In this document: positions 12,185 through 24,221 of the stretch, in pieces
Numbering within the stretch: the stretch's first letter is position 1
Layout of the letters: each line of letters starts with the position of its first letter
Translations under genes and position numbers: made by a program
Notes under the pieces: generated by a model
The model's input: only the letters and a program-made list of their open reading frames with translations
Databases searched by the model: none
What the model was told of the DNA's origin: nothing
Source: Diospyros lotus
Taxonomy: Eukaryota > Streptophyta > Magnoliopsida > Ericales > Ebenaceae
Direction: 5' to 3'
DNA: 64,000 nt
Assembly (NCBI RefSeq): GCF_014633365.1
Contig: NW_026267104.1
Location: 5,268,587 to 5,332,586 of the forward strand

Positions 12185-14718
12185 TGTAATGCCCTACTTT
12201 CCCGGACGCGTTATAATTTGGGACAATTTCGGGACAATAATTTTTTCTTTTCAAACATCATACCTCGAATTCGTCCCAGAATTTCCATACGTTTTATCTC
12301 GAAAGAGAATCACTATACACATCAAATGCGGAAGCAATGATCGAAATCTGATATCTTAACATTAATCATAAATGCTTACATCTTCAACATTTCTCAAAAC
12401 GTTCAAAATCTAAAGTAGCAGAACTTAAATACAAGGGCTACGTTACATACATTTCATTTCTCATGCACTCTGCTAAGTGCCATTTCATGCCTCATTTATC
12501 CTCGTATCTGCTACAATCTCCACCTAAAATGTTTAAATATTCCAGGGGCAAAGCCCAAGTTAGATGATGAATCATCTAAATAAGGGTACAAAAAATATAT
12601 TTCGTGTATGAATGCAATGTCTTTCATCGTAGGTGTCAACTGCACCTCTCATACTACCTACCATTTTTGCGGCCCCTTTTTTCAAACCCGAGGTATATGG
12701 GTGCACCCTTGGTAAAGCAGCGGTGCCAATTCGTACTCCCTACGGCCTCAAATGCGAGTGATCAATGATATCAATGTTTATTTATGCATTTCATAATCAT
12801 GTCATGTATGCAGTTTACGTGATGGATTCATATCAGAGCATGTCAATATGATGAAAACATTTTCGAGGAACATAAACCACTTACTAACCAAATATTTTTC
12901 ATAAAACTAACTTTAATTGGGGAGTATTACTTACCTTCTCAAGCTTATCGGGCTACCTCGATATCCGTGCCTTGCCTCGTGCATCCCTCGGTTTGCTTGC
13001 CAACCTCAAAATTTGACAAATTACTTCAACTTAAGCCTCAAAACATTTTAACCACCATAATTATTTAAATAAATATTAAAATATATTTTTTCATAATTTC
13101 TGACATTTTCTATAATTTTCTCTTTATTTCTTCTTATTTTTCCTCAATAAATCCAAACTAAATATTTCTAAAATATTTTCTCAAATGTTTCACTACAAAA
13201 ATTCATAAAATAATATTTTTGAATTTTTAAAATTTTTTAAGAAATTTTACTTATCTTAACTCAACATCTCTAACTTCTTCGATATGCGTGTCATATTCTC
13301 AAAATGCGTGCTCGAACCGTTTTTCTTGCCAAAATCTCCAAAATATTATCAAAACATAATTTTCTATTTTTGATATTTTTCTGAGATTTTTTTCGACATT
13401 TTTTTTTCATTTATTATTTTTTTTTTTCTTTCTTCTTCTTCTTCCCTACCTCCTGCGCACAGCACACCCAGCTTCTTCTTCCTCTCTTTTTTTTTCTTTT
13501 CCTTTCTTCTTTTCTTCCTTTTCTTCTTCTTTTTCTTCTTTTTCTTCCTTCCTCTTTCTTCTTCTTCCCTTCTTCTTTTCCCTCCTACGCCCGACTGCTG
13601 CCATAGCCGCACGCCCAACAGCCACTCCGCCTGCCTCCGTCGCCGCCAGCCGCCATTGCGGCTTCCTCTAGCCTTGCTGGCCGCTGCCCACACCCCCGCC
13701 GACCTCGGACGCAGCTGCTGCTGGCCGAACACGGCCGTCGCCGTGGCCCCCGGTTGCGTCACCCAGCTTGCTGCGAGCTCGCGGCAATGGCTGCCGCCGC
13801 GAGCTTGCGGCCACTCTGGCAGCTTTCGACCTCGCCTTGCCGGCCTCCTCCGCGCCAATCACCTCCTGCTTGGCGCGACCAGCTTCTATTGCGGCCGCTG
13901 CTCAACCCAAGCTCTCTCTCTCAAGCTCCCTGCATTTCTCAGCCCTGCCTCTTCCCTCTCATTCTTTCCTATTTTATAGCCACTTCCGCTGCCAGCGACC
14001 CACCTTGCCCATCCCTCTTGGCGTGAAGATCACTCAAGTGGCAGCCATCAGTTGGCAGAGGGATGGGATCGAAGATTGCAGGGCATGGCTTTTCTCTTGC
14101 GTGCATAATCAATTTGCAGAACATGGCAGCCATTACACAACCAGCGAATGAACACGCATTCTATATATATATATATATATATTACCTATATTTTATACTA
14201 TAAAAAATATATATTTAAATACCCAATTTCACCTTTATTTCACCTAAGAAATTTCCAATTGCAAATATAGCCTTAAACACTGAATTAAATTACATTTCGA
14301 TATAAAAAAATTCAAAATTAATAATTTAGAGTTACTTGATAATGACGATTTTGCCCCAATGTCCTTACCGGGCTGTTGTTTCCTCCTGAAACCATTGAAG
14401 GGTTGCTCGTTCCGCAAAACCGGAGCCCCCCTAGAGTTCCGTTGATTTTTCGGAAGTCTCCTACAACAATTCGGTTTTACACCTAATCAATAGCTGTATT
14501 TTAGCTGTACCAAAAATTGTTCCCGATCCGATTTCTTTCGATACCATAAATCCTATCTCAATACGCTCGTCGAGACAATATAATTTTCTTTAGACAATTT
14601 CATTCCAAGGCATTCCCTGTAGTTGGTTCGGTACTTGAAATTGCTATAAAATCAATTTTTCAATATCTTAAACTCATCGAAATTATGTGACAACTTTATA
14701 TGAACATGGGATATTACA
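12185..14718 (-). mobile_element. Solo LTR, TGTAATGCCC family, copy 1
   Basis: Starts TGTAATGCCC, ends GGGATATTACA, and has perfect 5-bp duplications GAGCG at 12180-12184 and 14719-14723. There is no internal retroelement coding, so it is a solo LTR of 2534 bp. A minus-strand TATA box (13968-13979) followed by a GA-rich leader shows transcription leftward. It contains a long pyrimidine tract (about 13400-13580), a GC-rich island (about 13580-14030) and an (AT)n run at 14162-14183. It shares many blocks with 17329-23810. Open frames across the GC-rich island are compositional and not genes. Confidence 0.88.
13968..13979 (-). promoter_or_regulatory. LTR promoter TATA box
   Basis: The minus strand reads CTATAAAATAGG within the solo LTR, followed downstream by a GA-rich stretch. 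It fixes the LTR orientation. Confidence 0.55.
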
Positions 14719-16069
14719 GAGCGGGGGCAGAGTGAGAAAGAGATGGGGGGAAGAATGGGTGACTTAGGGTTTTGGCAAAGGGGGGAAAAAGAAAATTGGG
14801 GAGGGAAATAGTTTTTTTTTATTTTTTTTAAGTTGAAATATTTTGTTATTAAATATAAAATAAAATAATTTATAAAATTAATATTAAAATAATTTAATAT
14901 GCAAGTACCAAAAGCTGTCATTATTACGTATTTTGTGTAAATTTTTAAATGTATTTTTTTAAGTCTTTGGTTCAAATCTCAAATTTATTTTTATTTAAAG
15001 AATTATATGATTGATGTTAAAAAAAGCAATTGAGTCTTCTATGATCAAACTAAATATTTCCTAACGATATAGGATCCTTAATATTATGTCTAGAAGAATT
15101 ATTAAAAAGAATAAAAAGACAACAATCCATTAGAAATTTGGCATGGGTCACTATTAAAGTAAAAGGAAAGTAAATTGCATTTGATATTTTTAAATTTTTT
15201 TGAAAATTATAAATGATATTCTTTTTATTTTAAAAATTATACTTACCTTACTCATACTGAAGAGAATAATTAAGAGGATATCTGATTATTAAGAAGATAT
15301 TATTAAGAGGATACTGAAGTGATATTATTAAGAGGATATTATTTAACTTATATTATTTTAAAAATTAAAAATTATAAATACATATTTGATTATTTTAACC
15401 ATTTTCTTATCAAGTCATGAGAGACTCAAAAAGAAAATGTTTAGGTTTATAGCTATAAAAAAATAAAAGAGATGATGCATTATACATAGAGAGAGAGAGA
15501 GACTATTTCAAGATAGGTAACTTATTTTTGTAAGTTTGGAAAAATCCTCTAATGCTTAAGTTAATAAAGACATAGGAAGAAAATATGCAAGTTAACTGTC
15601 CTAAAAAAATAATAGAGAGAGAGAGAGACCATTAATTATGAGTAACAGTAGCTTTTGGTTTCTATGTGTTCAATCTTCTATCTTGTGAGATAAATGCTAA
15701 ATTAAGATGATATTTGTTGCGATAATGATTATTTGAAATCCTCAATAAAAAATTAATATTAAAATAATTTATAAAATTAATATTAAAACAACTTATAAAA
15801 TTAATATTAAAATAATTTAAATTATAATTTATGATAATCATCTAGAATATGATAATAAAATAATTTAAATTATTGTATCAAATTAATATTTATTTTAATT
15901 TAGAAATTTTAAAATAAATTAATCGAGTAGGAATTTTATTTTATGGAAGGTAGAATTTTAGTATAGAGACTTAGTTTTAGGTTTATTATTTGTATTTAAA
16001 AGTAAAATAAAAAATAAATTATTATAAAAATCAAAACGACATAGTTTTGTAATTTAAAAATAAAATTAT
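14719..16069. other. CACTA-1 interior, non-coding
   Basis: AT-rich DNA. The first 100 bases continue the leader-like segment interrupted by the solo LTR. Two short GAGAGAGAGA runs lie near 15490 and 15615. No exon is recognisable. Confidence 0.4.
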
Positions 16070-16939
16070 AGATACGTGAATGCCCACACATATATGACAT
16101 TTGTAATTATGTGTGCGTAAGTTTATAAATAATTACCCATACATACATAACATTTATTAATATGTGTAGGCAATGAAATTTAAAAAACTACCACATTAGC
16201 TAATACGTGGATACCCATATATATATAACATTTGTAATTATGTGTGGGTAAGTTTATAAATAATTACCTACACATGAGTAACATTTATTAATATGTGTGA
16301 GTAATATAATTCAAAAAAATTCCACATGAGCTAAAATTTTACCAAAAAATATCCCACCAACTTCTGAAAGTGGAGGAAATTTTTCCCGCCAAAATAACCA
16401 TGGGTATATAAATGTACCCACGTATAATAAATGCAGATACTGTAACGAGTTTGTCTAATTTAATCACCCACACATATTACAATTATGTGTGGGTAAATAC
16501 CCACATATAATATGTGTGAGTAATTTAAGTGTGGATAACTTTATAAATAATTTTTCACATATACGTAACATTTATTAATATATGTTGGTAATATAATCCA
16601 AAAAATTGACATATTTGCTAATCTGCGAATACCTACACATATATAACATTTATAATTATGTGTGGATAAGTTTATAAACATTTATTAATATGTGTGGGTA
16701 ATATAATCCAAAATAAATGCTACATCAGCTAAAATTTTATCGAAAAATATCCCACCAATCTCTGAAAATTGAGGGAATTTTTTCTGCCAAAATAAGTGTA
16801 GGTATATTAATTTACCCACATATAATAAATATGGATAATTTAATTACCCACACATATTACTATTATGCGTGGGTAAATACCTACGTATAATATGTGTGAC
16901 TAATTTATGTGTGGGTAAAACTCTCAAATTCCTGTAGTG
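16070..16939. repeat. Right subterminal repeat array of CACTA-1
   Basis: Repeated TACCCACACATAT and ATGTGTGGGTAA words, with a longer block that recurs near 16130-16330, 16480-16600 and 16620-16700. It mirrors the left array at 8186-8770. Confidence 0.7.
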
Positions 16940-17328
16940 TTGCTTCATATACAAGATAGTTGGATCTTCTCAAGATTGGCCTCAATGTGTGATCATTTAC
17001 CCTAGGAACTTACCAGATTGCACTCTGAATAAACATTTGTTTTGCTTAAATCTCATATTATAACTTCTAAGTACTTTGAACACCCTGGTTAACTTCTTCG
17101 CATAACACTTGTTCTTCTTAATTTTGATGTTCGTGTTATCGACATAGGCCTCCATACAGTTACTTAACAAGTCCTGAAAGACCTTGTTAATTGTTCTTTA
17201 ATATGTAGCCCCTGTATTCTTTAACTCGAAGGGCATGATCCTATAACAATATGTGCCCTTCTTAGTGATGACAGATGCATTCTTTTCATTAGGTAGGTGC
17301 ATCATGATTTGGTAATACCAAGAGAAAG
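16940..17328 (-). pseudogene. Ty3/gypsy reverse transcriptase, palm region, decayed
   Basis: The minus strand from 17323 down encodes recognisable RT blocks: YQIMMHLPNEKNASVITKKG, TYCYRIMPFELKNTGATY, AYVDN at the catalytic position, and NMRFKQNKCLFRVQSGKFLG. The catalytic YVDD-type box reads YVDN, and there are several in-frame stops, so it is dead. It continues the RT fragment at 23811-24062 after the solo LTR and leads into the RNase H fragment at 8185 after CACTA-1. Confidence 0.8.
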
Positions 17329-18204
17329 TGTAATGCCCCATTTTTTCCCAAGCGTGCGTTAACTCGAGATTTTGAAATTTTTTTTTTTTTAGAAATTAAA
17401 CACAATATAAATCCCTCGATATACATACTTTCATCACAATCCTTTCCTGACAATCCCGATCGTACTTTCTCAGTATATCAAAATTTAATAGACTAAGACA
17501 GGTATTATCAATCACATCAGCGGAAGCAAGATCAAAACCTCAATGATATATATAACTGACAATTCCTTTTACAATAACCAAATCGATGTTTCACATGAAA
17601 ATATCAAAATATTACATCATCTTTGAACATCGTAATCATAGACAAAACCTACGAAAGCTGAACATAACAACTACATCTCGATGACATTCTTTCCCTTGGC
17701 ACCACTGCTTTCACCTGGAACGTTTGAATATTCCAAGAACATAGTCCAAATTAGATGCTGAATCATTTAAGTGAGAGTTCAAAAATATTTTCATGAATAT
17801 ATGCAAAATCATGTATAAAACCGACAAATCCCGACATGCACCAGCCTAAGAGAATCCCACGTAGCATTTAGCCCTAACCGGGGAAAATGCAATCTCTCTA
17901 AGGCGACCCGACCACATCGACCCATTGGTAAATCGATCCTGCTTAAGAGGGACAACCTCGACATATGAACCCGGGAATCACCCCATTGTCATTGTTAGGC
18001 TTTACGCTCCTACTCAAAAGTATTCCAAAACCCAACGCAACCCTAGCCCCAAGAGTGTCACATCAGCACTATCCTCGGAATCGACGTCACCTTGGCATTA
18101 ATGCTATTGCTCAAAGGAACCTGGGGTGGTGTCCACTCGCAGCCCCGCCACTTGAGCCAACAACTGGGGTGGTGTCCACTTTCAGCCCCGCCACTTGGGT
18201 CCCG

Positions 18205-21200
18205 CACTACAAAAAAACTGGCATTTAGCGGCGATTTTTTTTGCATTTAGCGGCGGTTTTCAAAACCGCCGCTGAATCAGCCGTCGTGGAGCATTTAGCG
18301 GCGGTTTTGACCAACCGCCGGAATAACCGCCGCTAAATCACTGATTTTGTGGCGGTTTTAAAACCGCCGCAAAATCAGTGATTTAGCGGCGGTTTTAAAA
18401 ATCGCCGCTAAAATTAAAAAAAATTAAAATTTTTTATTTTAGCGGCGATTTTTAAACCGCCGCAAAAATTAAAAAATTAAAATTTTAAAAAAATAAAAAT
18501 TAAAAAAAATTAAAATTTTAAATTTCAGCAGCGATTTTAGAAACCGCCGCTAAAATTAAAAAAAATTAAAAAATTTTACTCTCTCACCTGCCCGCGCCCA
18601 CACGGTTGCCCACTGCCCAGCCACGTGGCCGCATATCCACGCGCCACGTGGCGAGGCTGGAAACCGCCTGATCTACCAACTTCCCTTGTTATATAATTAC
18701 ATATATAAATTATATACCATTATTTTTCAGAATTATATTTTATATTTTTTAATATAGAAAGAAAAACATTAATTAATTTATCATTTTTTAAAAGAATAAA
18801 GGAATAAATTAAAAAAAAATTAATTGAATTAAATTAACTAAATTAATTTATTAAAAATAAAAAAATTATATATATTTTAAAATTATTAAAATTTTGTTAA
18901 ATTTATTTTTATTTTTATTTTTTTAAATTAAATTTTTAACTAGTGGTGAACCCGCGTGATATGTGGGAGAGTTTAATTTAAAAATAAAAAAATAAATTTA
19001 TTATTTTAAATAATTTTAACTAAATTGATAATTATAATTTTTTTAATCTTTAATCATATTGAAAAAATTTAAGTTTACTTAATTATTCACTATTCAATAT
19101 GCTAATGGAGAACACTTTTAATTCAATATACTTATAATTTTTTTTTATTATATTATATTTATTTATAAATAAATATTATAAAATCTATAATATTTTCACT
19201 TAAAAACGTTCATTATTTTCTATTTATTATATTATAATTATAAATATAAATTAAAACTCTTAAATATGAGTAAGAATAAGTTTTTTCAATAATAACAAAA
19301 TTTTAAAAAAATGAATTTTGATTTCTTCCATAGTCGTAAAAATGTGATACCTTAAATATTAATTAGCATTGAAAAACTCTAATACTTGACAACCCTAATA
19401 ATTGACATTTGACAAAATATTTTTTTTGACTATCATATTTTATTATTATATAAATATACATAGAATAAAGATATAAAAATAATATATTAAATAAATAGAT
19501 ACTTTTCTATGACTTAATTAATAGTTTAAGTTGTCTATTAATATTTCTCATAAAATTCATGCAAATTTAATATAAAACAATTAGCATTGAAAAACTTGTA
19601 TATTTAAAATTTATTATTAATTTTACATAATTAGTATATATTATTTCGAAACAATTGAAAGATTTAAATTATTAATGCAAATTACAAAATGTAAATTATT
19701 AATGTAATAAGTATTAAATGCAAGTTTTGGGGGAAAATTTTATTACTACTTATCATTTCAAAGCAATTGAAAGATTTAAATTATTAATGCAAATTATTAA
19801 TTCAATCAGTATTAATTGTAAATCATTAATGCAAGTTTTGGAGGAAAATTTCTTTTTTGAAGACTATCCTATTTTTATATATGTAAAGATGTAAATTACT
19901 AAATGTAAATTATTAATGCAATAAGTACTAAACGCAAATCATTAATTTGGGGAAAAATTTTATTACTATTTATTATTTCAAAACAATTGAAAATTTTAAA
20001 TTATTAATGCAAATTACAAAATACAAATTATTAATGCAATAAGTATTATTTGTAAATCATTAATGCAAGTTTTGGGTGGAAATTTCTTTTTTGAAAACTA
20101 TCCTTCTTTTATATATATAAAGATGCAAATTACAAAATGTAAATTATTAATGCAATAAGTATTAAATGTAAGTCATTAATGCAAATTTTGGGGGAAAATT
20201 TCCTTTTTGAAGACTATCCTACTTTTATATATATAAAGATGCAAATTACAAAATGTAAATTATTAATGCAATAAGTACTAAATGCAAATCATTAATTTGG
20301 GAAAAAATTTTATTACTATTTATTATTTCAAAACAATTGAAAATTTTAAATTATTAATGCAAATTACAAAATACAAATTATTAATGTAATAAGTATTATT
20401 TGTAAATCATTAATGCAAGTTTTGGGGGAAAATTTCTTTTTTGAAAACTATCCTTCTTTTATATATATAAAGATGCAAATTACAAAATGTAAATTATTAA
20501 TGCAATAAGTATTAAATGTAAATCATTAATGCAAATTTTGGGGGGAAATTTCTTTTTTAAAGACTATCCTACTTTTATATATATAAAGATGCAAATTATA
20601 AAATGTAAATTATTAATGCAATAAGTACTAAATGCAAATCATTAATTTGAGAGAAAATTTTATTACTATTTATTATTTCAAAACAATTGAAAATTTTAAA
20701 TTATTAATGCAAATTACAAAATACAAATTATTAATGCAATAAGTATTATTTGTAAATCATTAATGCAAGTTTTGGGGGAAAATTTCTTTTTTGAAAACTA
20801 TCCTTCTTTTATATATATAAAGATGCAAATTACAAAATGTAAATTATTAATGCAATAAGTATTAAATGTAAATCATTAATGCAAATTTTGGGGGGAAATT
20901 TCTTTTTTGAAGACTATCCTACTTTTATATATATAAAGATGCAAATTACAAAATGTAAATTATTAATGCAATAAGTACTAAATGCAAATCATTAATTTGA
21001 GAGAAAATTTTATTACTATTTATTATTTCAAAACAATTGAAAATTCTAAATTATTAATGCAAATTACAAAATACAAATTATTAATGCAATAAGTATTATT
21101 TGTAAATCATTAATGTAAGTTTTGGGGGGAAATTTCTTTTTCGAAAACTATCCTTCTTTTATATATATAAAGATGCAAATTACAAAATGTAAATTATTAA

Positions 21201-22056
21201 TGCAATAAGTATTAAATGTAAATCATGAATGCAAATTTTGGGGAAAAATTTTATTACTACTTATTATTTCAAAGCAATTGAAAATTTTAAATTATTAATG
21301 CAAATTATAAAATATAAATTATTAATACAATAAGTATTAATTGTAAATTATTAATGCAAGTTTTGGGGGGAAATTTCTTTTTTGAAAACTAAATTAAATA
21401 TTTTAATTTAAAAAATCGCCGCAAATATTAATTTAAATATTACTACTTTAGTTTAAATATTTTAATTTAAACTAAATTATATTTGCATTAATATTTTAAT
21501 TATTAATGCAAATATAAATTAAATATGTTTTGAAAAATCGCCGCAAATATTAATTTAATTTTAATTATAAATTATTTAATTATTTTTGAATTTAGCGCCG
21601 GTTTTTCAGAAACCGCCGCTAAATTATTTTTTTTAATGAATTTTGCGGCGGTTTTGAAAATCGCTGCAAATATTAATTTAATTTTAATTTTAAATTATTT
21701 AATAATTTTTGAATTTAGCGGCGGTTTTTCAGAAACCGCCGCTAAATTAAATTTTTTAATGAATTTTGCGGCGGTTTTGAAAACCGTCGCAAATATTAAT
21801 TTAATTTTAATTTTAAATTATTTAATAATTTTTGAATTTAGCGGCGGTTTTTCAGAAACCGCCGCTGAATTAAATTTTATTTTTTAATTATTTAATTATT
21901 TTCTAAATTTAGCGGCGATTTTTTGAAAACCGCCGCAAAATGTAAAAAAAAACCGCCGCTAAAATAGTATTTTGCGGCGGTTTGCAAACCGTCGCAAAAT
22001 TTCATTTTTTGTGGCGGTTTTAGAAACCGCCGCTAAAAATCAATTTTTTTGTAGTG
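18205..22056. mobile_element. CACTA-2, non-autonomous, GCGGCGGTTTT subterminal repeats
   Basis: Left end CACTACAAAAAAACTGG; reverse complement of the right end CACTACAAAAAAATTGA. Perfect 3-bp duplications CCG lie at 18202-18204 and 22057-22059. Both ends carry many copies of TTTAGCGGCGGTTTT and its complement, often as head-to-head pairs that could form hairpins. It is 3852 bp with no coding sequence. A short GC-rich patch at about 18590-18670 has two CACGTGGC G-box words. The middle is a tandem array. Confidence 0.9.
19720..21390 (+). repeat. Tandem array of about 350-bp units inside CACTA-2
   Basis: The word AAGACTATCCTAC recurs near 20208, 20560 and 20911. AAACTATCCTTC recurs near 20095, 20447, 20797 and 21147. 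The period is therefore about 350 bp, and each unit holds two related sub-repeats rich in AAATTATTAATGCAA. About four to five units are present and very alike, which suggests recent amplification. Confidence 0.8.
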
Positions 22057-23064
22057 CCGTAGGGTGAAGTCCGTCTCAGCTCCGTCCCAAGTGGGTCACC
22101 TAGCATTAATCCTAGGTATGCATCCCGAGTGCTGTCACTCTGGGCTACATCACAGGTTACCAACCCACGTCCCATATGGACGACACAAAACAAGCCAATG
22201 TCGAAAATCATAACATGCATAGTTTAAAATCAACATTTCGATGTATGCAATTTATCGTACGAAATTTAATGCATGTGTAAATAACCGTTTGGACAATCCA
22301 TCACAATCAACCAAGCCACAGGGATGAACACTCACATGAACCATTCACATGTCACTTAAAAAGTCTTTTCGGGTAGAACCACTCACCTTTAAACGAAATT
22401 TCAAATTGACAAGCGCGGGTTGCCTCGATTTGTGTGCCCTCTTCTCACTTTGCACGAGTCACTTCACCTCAAGCTGCAAGGTACCCTAATCACCCAATGA
22501 TTATTAAAATATAATTTTCTCCTTAATTTTCTTATTTTCTCCTATTTTTCTTCTCTAATGATTTAAAATAAATATCTACATAACTATTTTCTCAAATATT
22601 TTTACATAATAATTCGTAAAATAATTTTCCAAGAATTTTGGAAAAAAAAATTAGAAAATACCTATGTGGCACGCGCCCCCACGCGTGGGCGAGTGGACTG
22701 GAGGTTGGGCTGGCGCGTGGTAGTCATGCGCCGATCGTCTTCTACCTTTCTTCGGTCGTCGGCGATGATCCGATGCCCTCGAAACTGATACCCCCTGAAA
22801 GCCCAAGAGGTGTCGATCCTGACCCCACCGGTTTCAGGCCGAAAGGCCACTGGAAAATCCTCCGATCGGGCGTTTACAGGTGCGGTATGGCAGACCGCCC
22901 AGTTTTCCGATCGGCCTTCGAAATGCCCTCAAAACACCTCCAAAATTTACCAAACTTACCAGAAATTCTCCCCTCGCCTCAAGGATCAAAAGCCCCTTAT
23001 TGTCTTCCCTCGATTCGCCCTCAAACTTGGGCGATTTGTTGCTTCATTTTTGGCCGAAACCCTT

Positions 23065-23078
23065 GGCTATTTATAGGC
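23065..23078 (-). promoter_or_regulatory. LTR promoter TATA box
   Basis: The minus strand reads GCCTATAAATAGCC inside the second solo LTR, at a position equivalent to the TATA box of copy 1. Confidence 0.5.
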
Positions 23079-23810
23079 TAAAATCCACCCCCACGTGGCC
23101 AATTTCCGGCCAAAACTCCTCCTACACGCCACCAAGACAGTCCTTGGCCATGCCCTGATGATCCTAGGCTGCCAAATGGCCGGATTTTTCGGCCACAAAT
23201 CGCGTCCAATCTGCCATCTCTGAGCAATTTTCTAAAAATTGCAGTTCGACCCCCTGAAATTTTTCTTTTGCATTTTGGCCCTTAACCTCAAGCCCCTGAT
23301 CTTTCTAACACCATCACTAAGACCCTCAAGATTAGTAATTCTTATTTCTCCCTTGAAACTTTCAAAAAATTACCATTTTGACCTCCCTCGTGCATTTTTA
23401 GAAAATTACACTTAGTCCCGATTGATTAATTTGACCTCAAATCCATTCGATTCAACCTGAAACTACTTAAGAGTTGTTTTATACATCAAATACTAGTCCT
23501 TGACACTCTCCGTTGAATTTTTGGACGTCGTTTATACTAATTCGGTAATACGACCTAATTGGCAGCTGTATTTTCCCTGTACCAAAAACTATTCCCGATC
23601 TCATTTCTTTTATCACTAAAAATCATAATTTAAATCATTTGTCGTTACTATACCATTTTCCTTGGCTATCTAGGGTCCAGGGTACTCCCTCTAACTAATT
23701 CGGTCGTCTAAGGCTGTGTTAGTGTGCCTTATAGTCTTATTTTTTCAAAATTCCATTTATGCCCTTTACCAAATATCATTTTTGTCCTCGAATTATTCTC
23801 GGTTATTATA

Positions 23811-24062
23811 GAAAGCATCTAACAAATTCAAAAGTTCGAACCCCATTGGCTCATCAACTAGCTTATCAATCCATGGAAGGAGATAAAAATCTTTTGGATA
23901 AGCCTTATTAAGATTTGCAGAGTTCACACACACTATCTTCTTCCTGTTGAACTTTTTCACCATCATTACATTTGCCAAACCAGTTTTGTAATAATTAAAC
24001 TTCACAAATGAAACCTGCTTTCAATAGCTTGTCGATCTCCTCCTCCAAGGCATGTTGCTTTT
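23811..24062 (-). pseudogene. Ty3/gypsy reverse transcriptase, N-terminal part, decayed
   Basis: The minus strand encodes EEEIDKLLKAGFICEV, then LANVMMVKKFNRKK, CVNSANLNKAYPKDFYLLP and LLNLLDAFY, the fingers and first palm block of plant gypsy RT. A frameshift lies near 24003. The RT continues at 17323 after the solo LTR and begins upstream beyond 27997 after CACTA-3. Confidence 0.8.
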
Positions 24063-24221
24063 CACTACAAAAAATCAATGTTTTAGTGACGAAAAATTCC
24101 ATCGCTAAAATATCAAAATCCGTTACTAAATTTTTTAGCGACGGGTACCTTTTCGTCGCTAAAAAGGGAGTCACAGAAATTTAATGATAGGGTTAGTGAC
24201 TGAATTAGCGACGAGGGTTAT

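Larger units (their letters stand above)
8186..16939 (-). mobile_element. CACTA-1, an En/Spm-type DNA transposon with a nested solo LTR
   Basis: The left end reads CACTATAAGAATTTGAGG. The reverse complement of the right end reads CACTACAGGAATTTGAGA. Both continue into GTTTTACCCACACA. Flanking triplets are TTA (8183-8185) and TTG (16940-16942), which fits the 3-bp CACTA duplication with one later change. Arrays of a short ACCCACACATA word lie just inside both ends. A fragment of a Transposase_24-like gene lies at 8932-9337. Removing the element rejoins two parts of a gypsy RT gene, which supports the edges. The 8754 bp include the solo LTR at 12185-14718. Confidence 0.85.
17329..23810 (-). mobile_element. 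Solo LTR, TGTAATGCCC family, copy 2, split by CACTA-2
   Basis: Starts TGTAATGCCCC and ends CGGTTATTATA, with perfect duplications GAAAG at 17324-17328 and 23811-23815. Without CACTA-2 it is about 2.6 kb, close to copy 1. It shares with copy 1 the TGAATATTCCA-like block and the AGCTGTATTTT...CTGTACCAAAAA block near the right end. The terminal dinucleotide is TA where CA is expected, consistent with a C-to-T change. The minus-strand TATA box (23065-23078) gives leftward orientation. Open frames near 22638-23158 are not genes. Confidence 0.88.

Noticed and set aside
13364..14151. Open frames of 90-164 aa in a GC-rich island
   Set aside because: They lie inside a solo LTR with defined ends, are low-complexity (Lys/Glu or Pro/Ala/Ser rich), and overlap in several frames.
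19720..21390. Regular array considered as a stand-alone satellite
   Set aside because: It lies wholly inside CACTA-2, whose ends and target duplication are clear.
22638..23158. Overlapping open frames of about 90-147 aa
   Set aside because: They fall in the right part of the second solo LTR and match no known domain.
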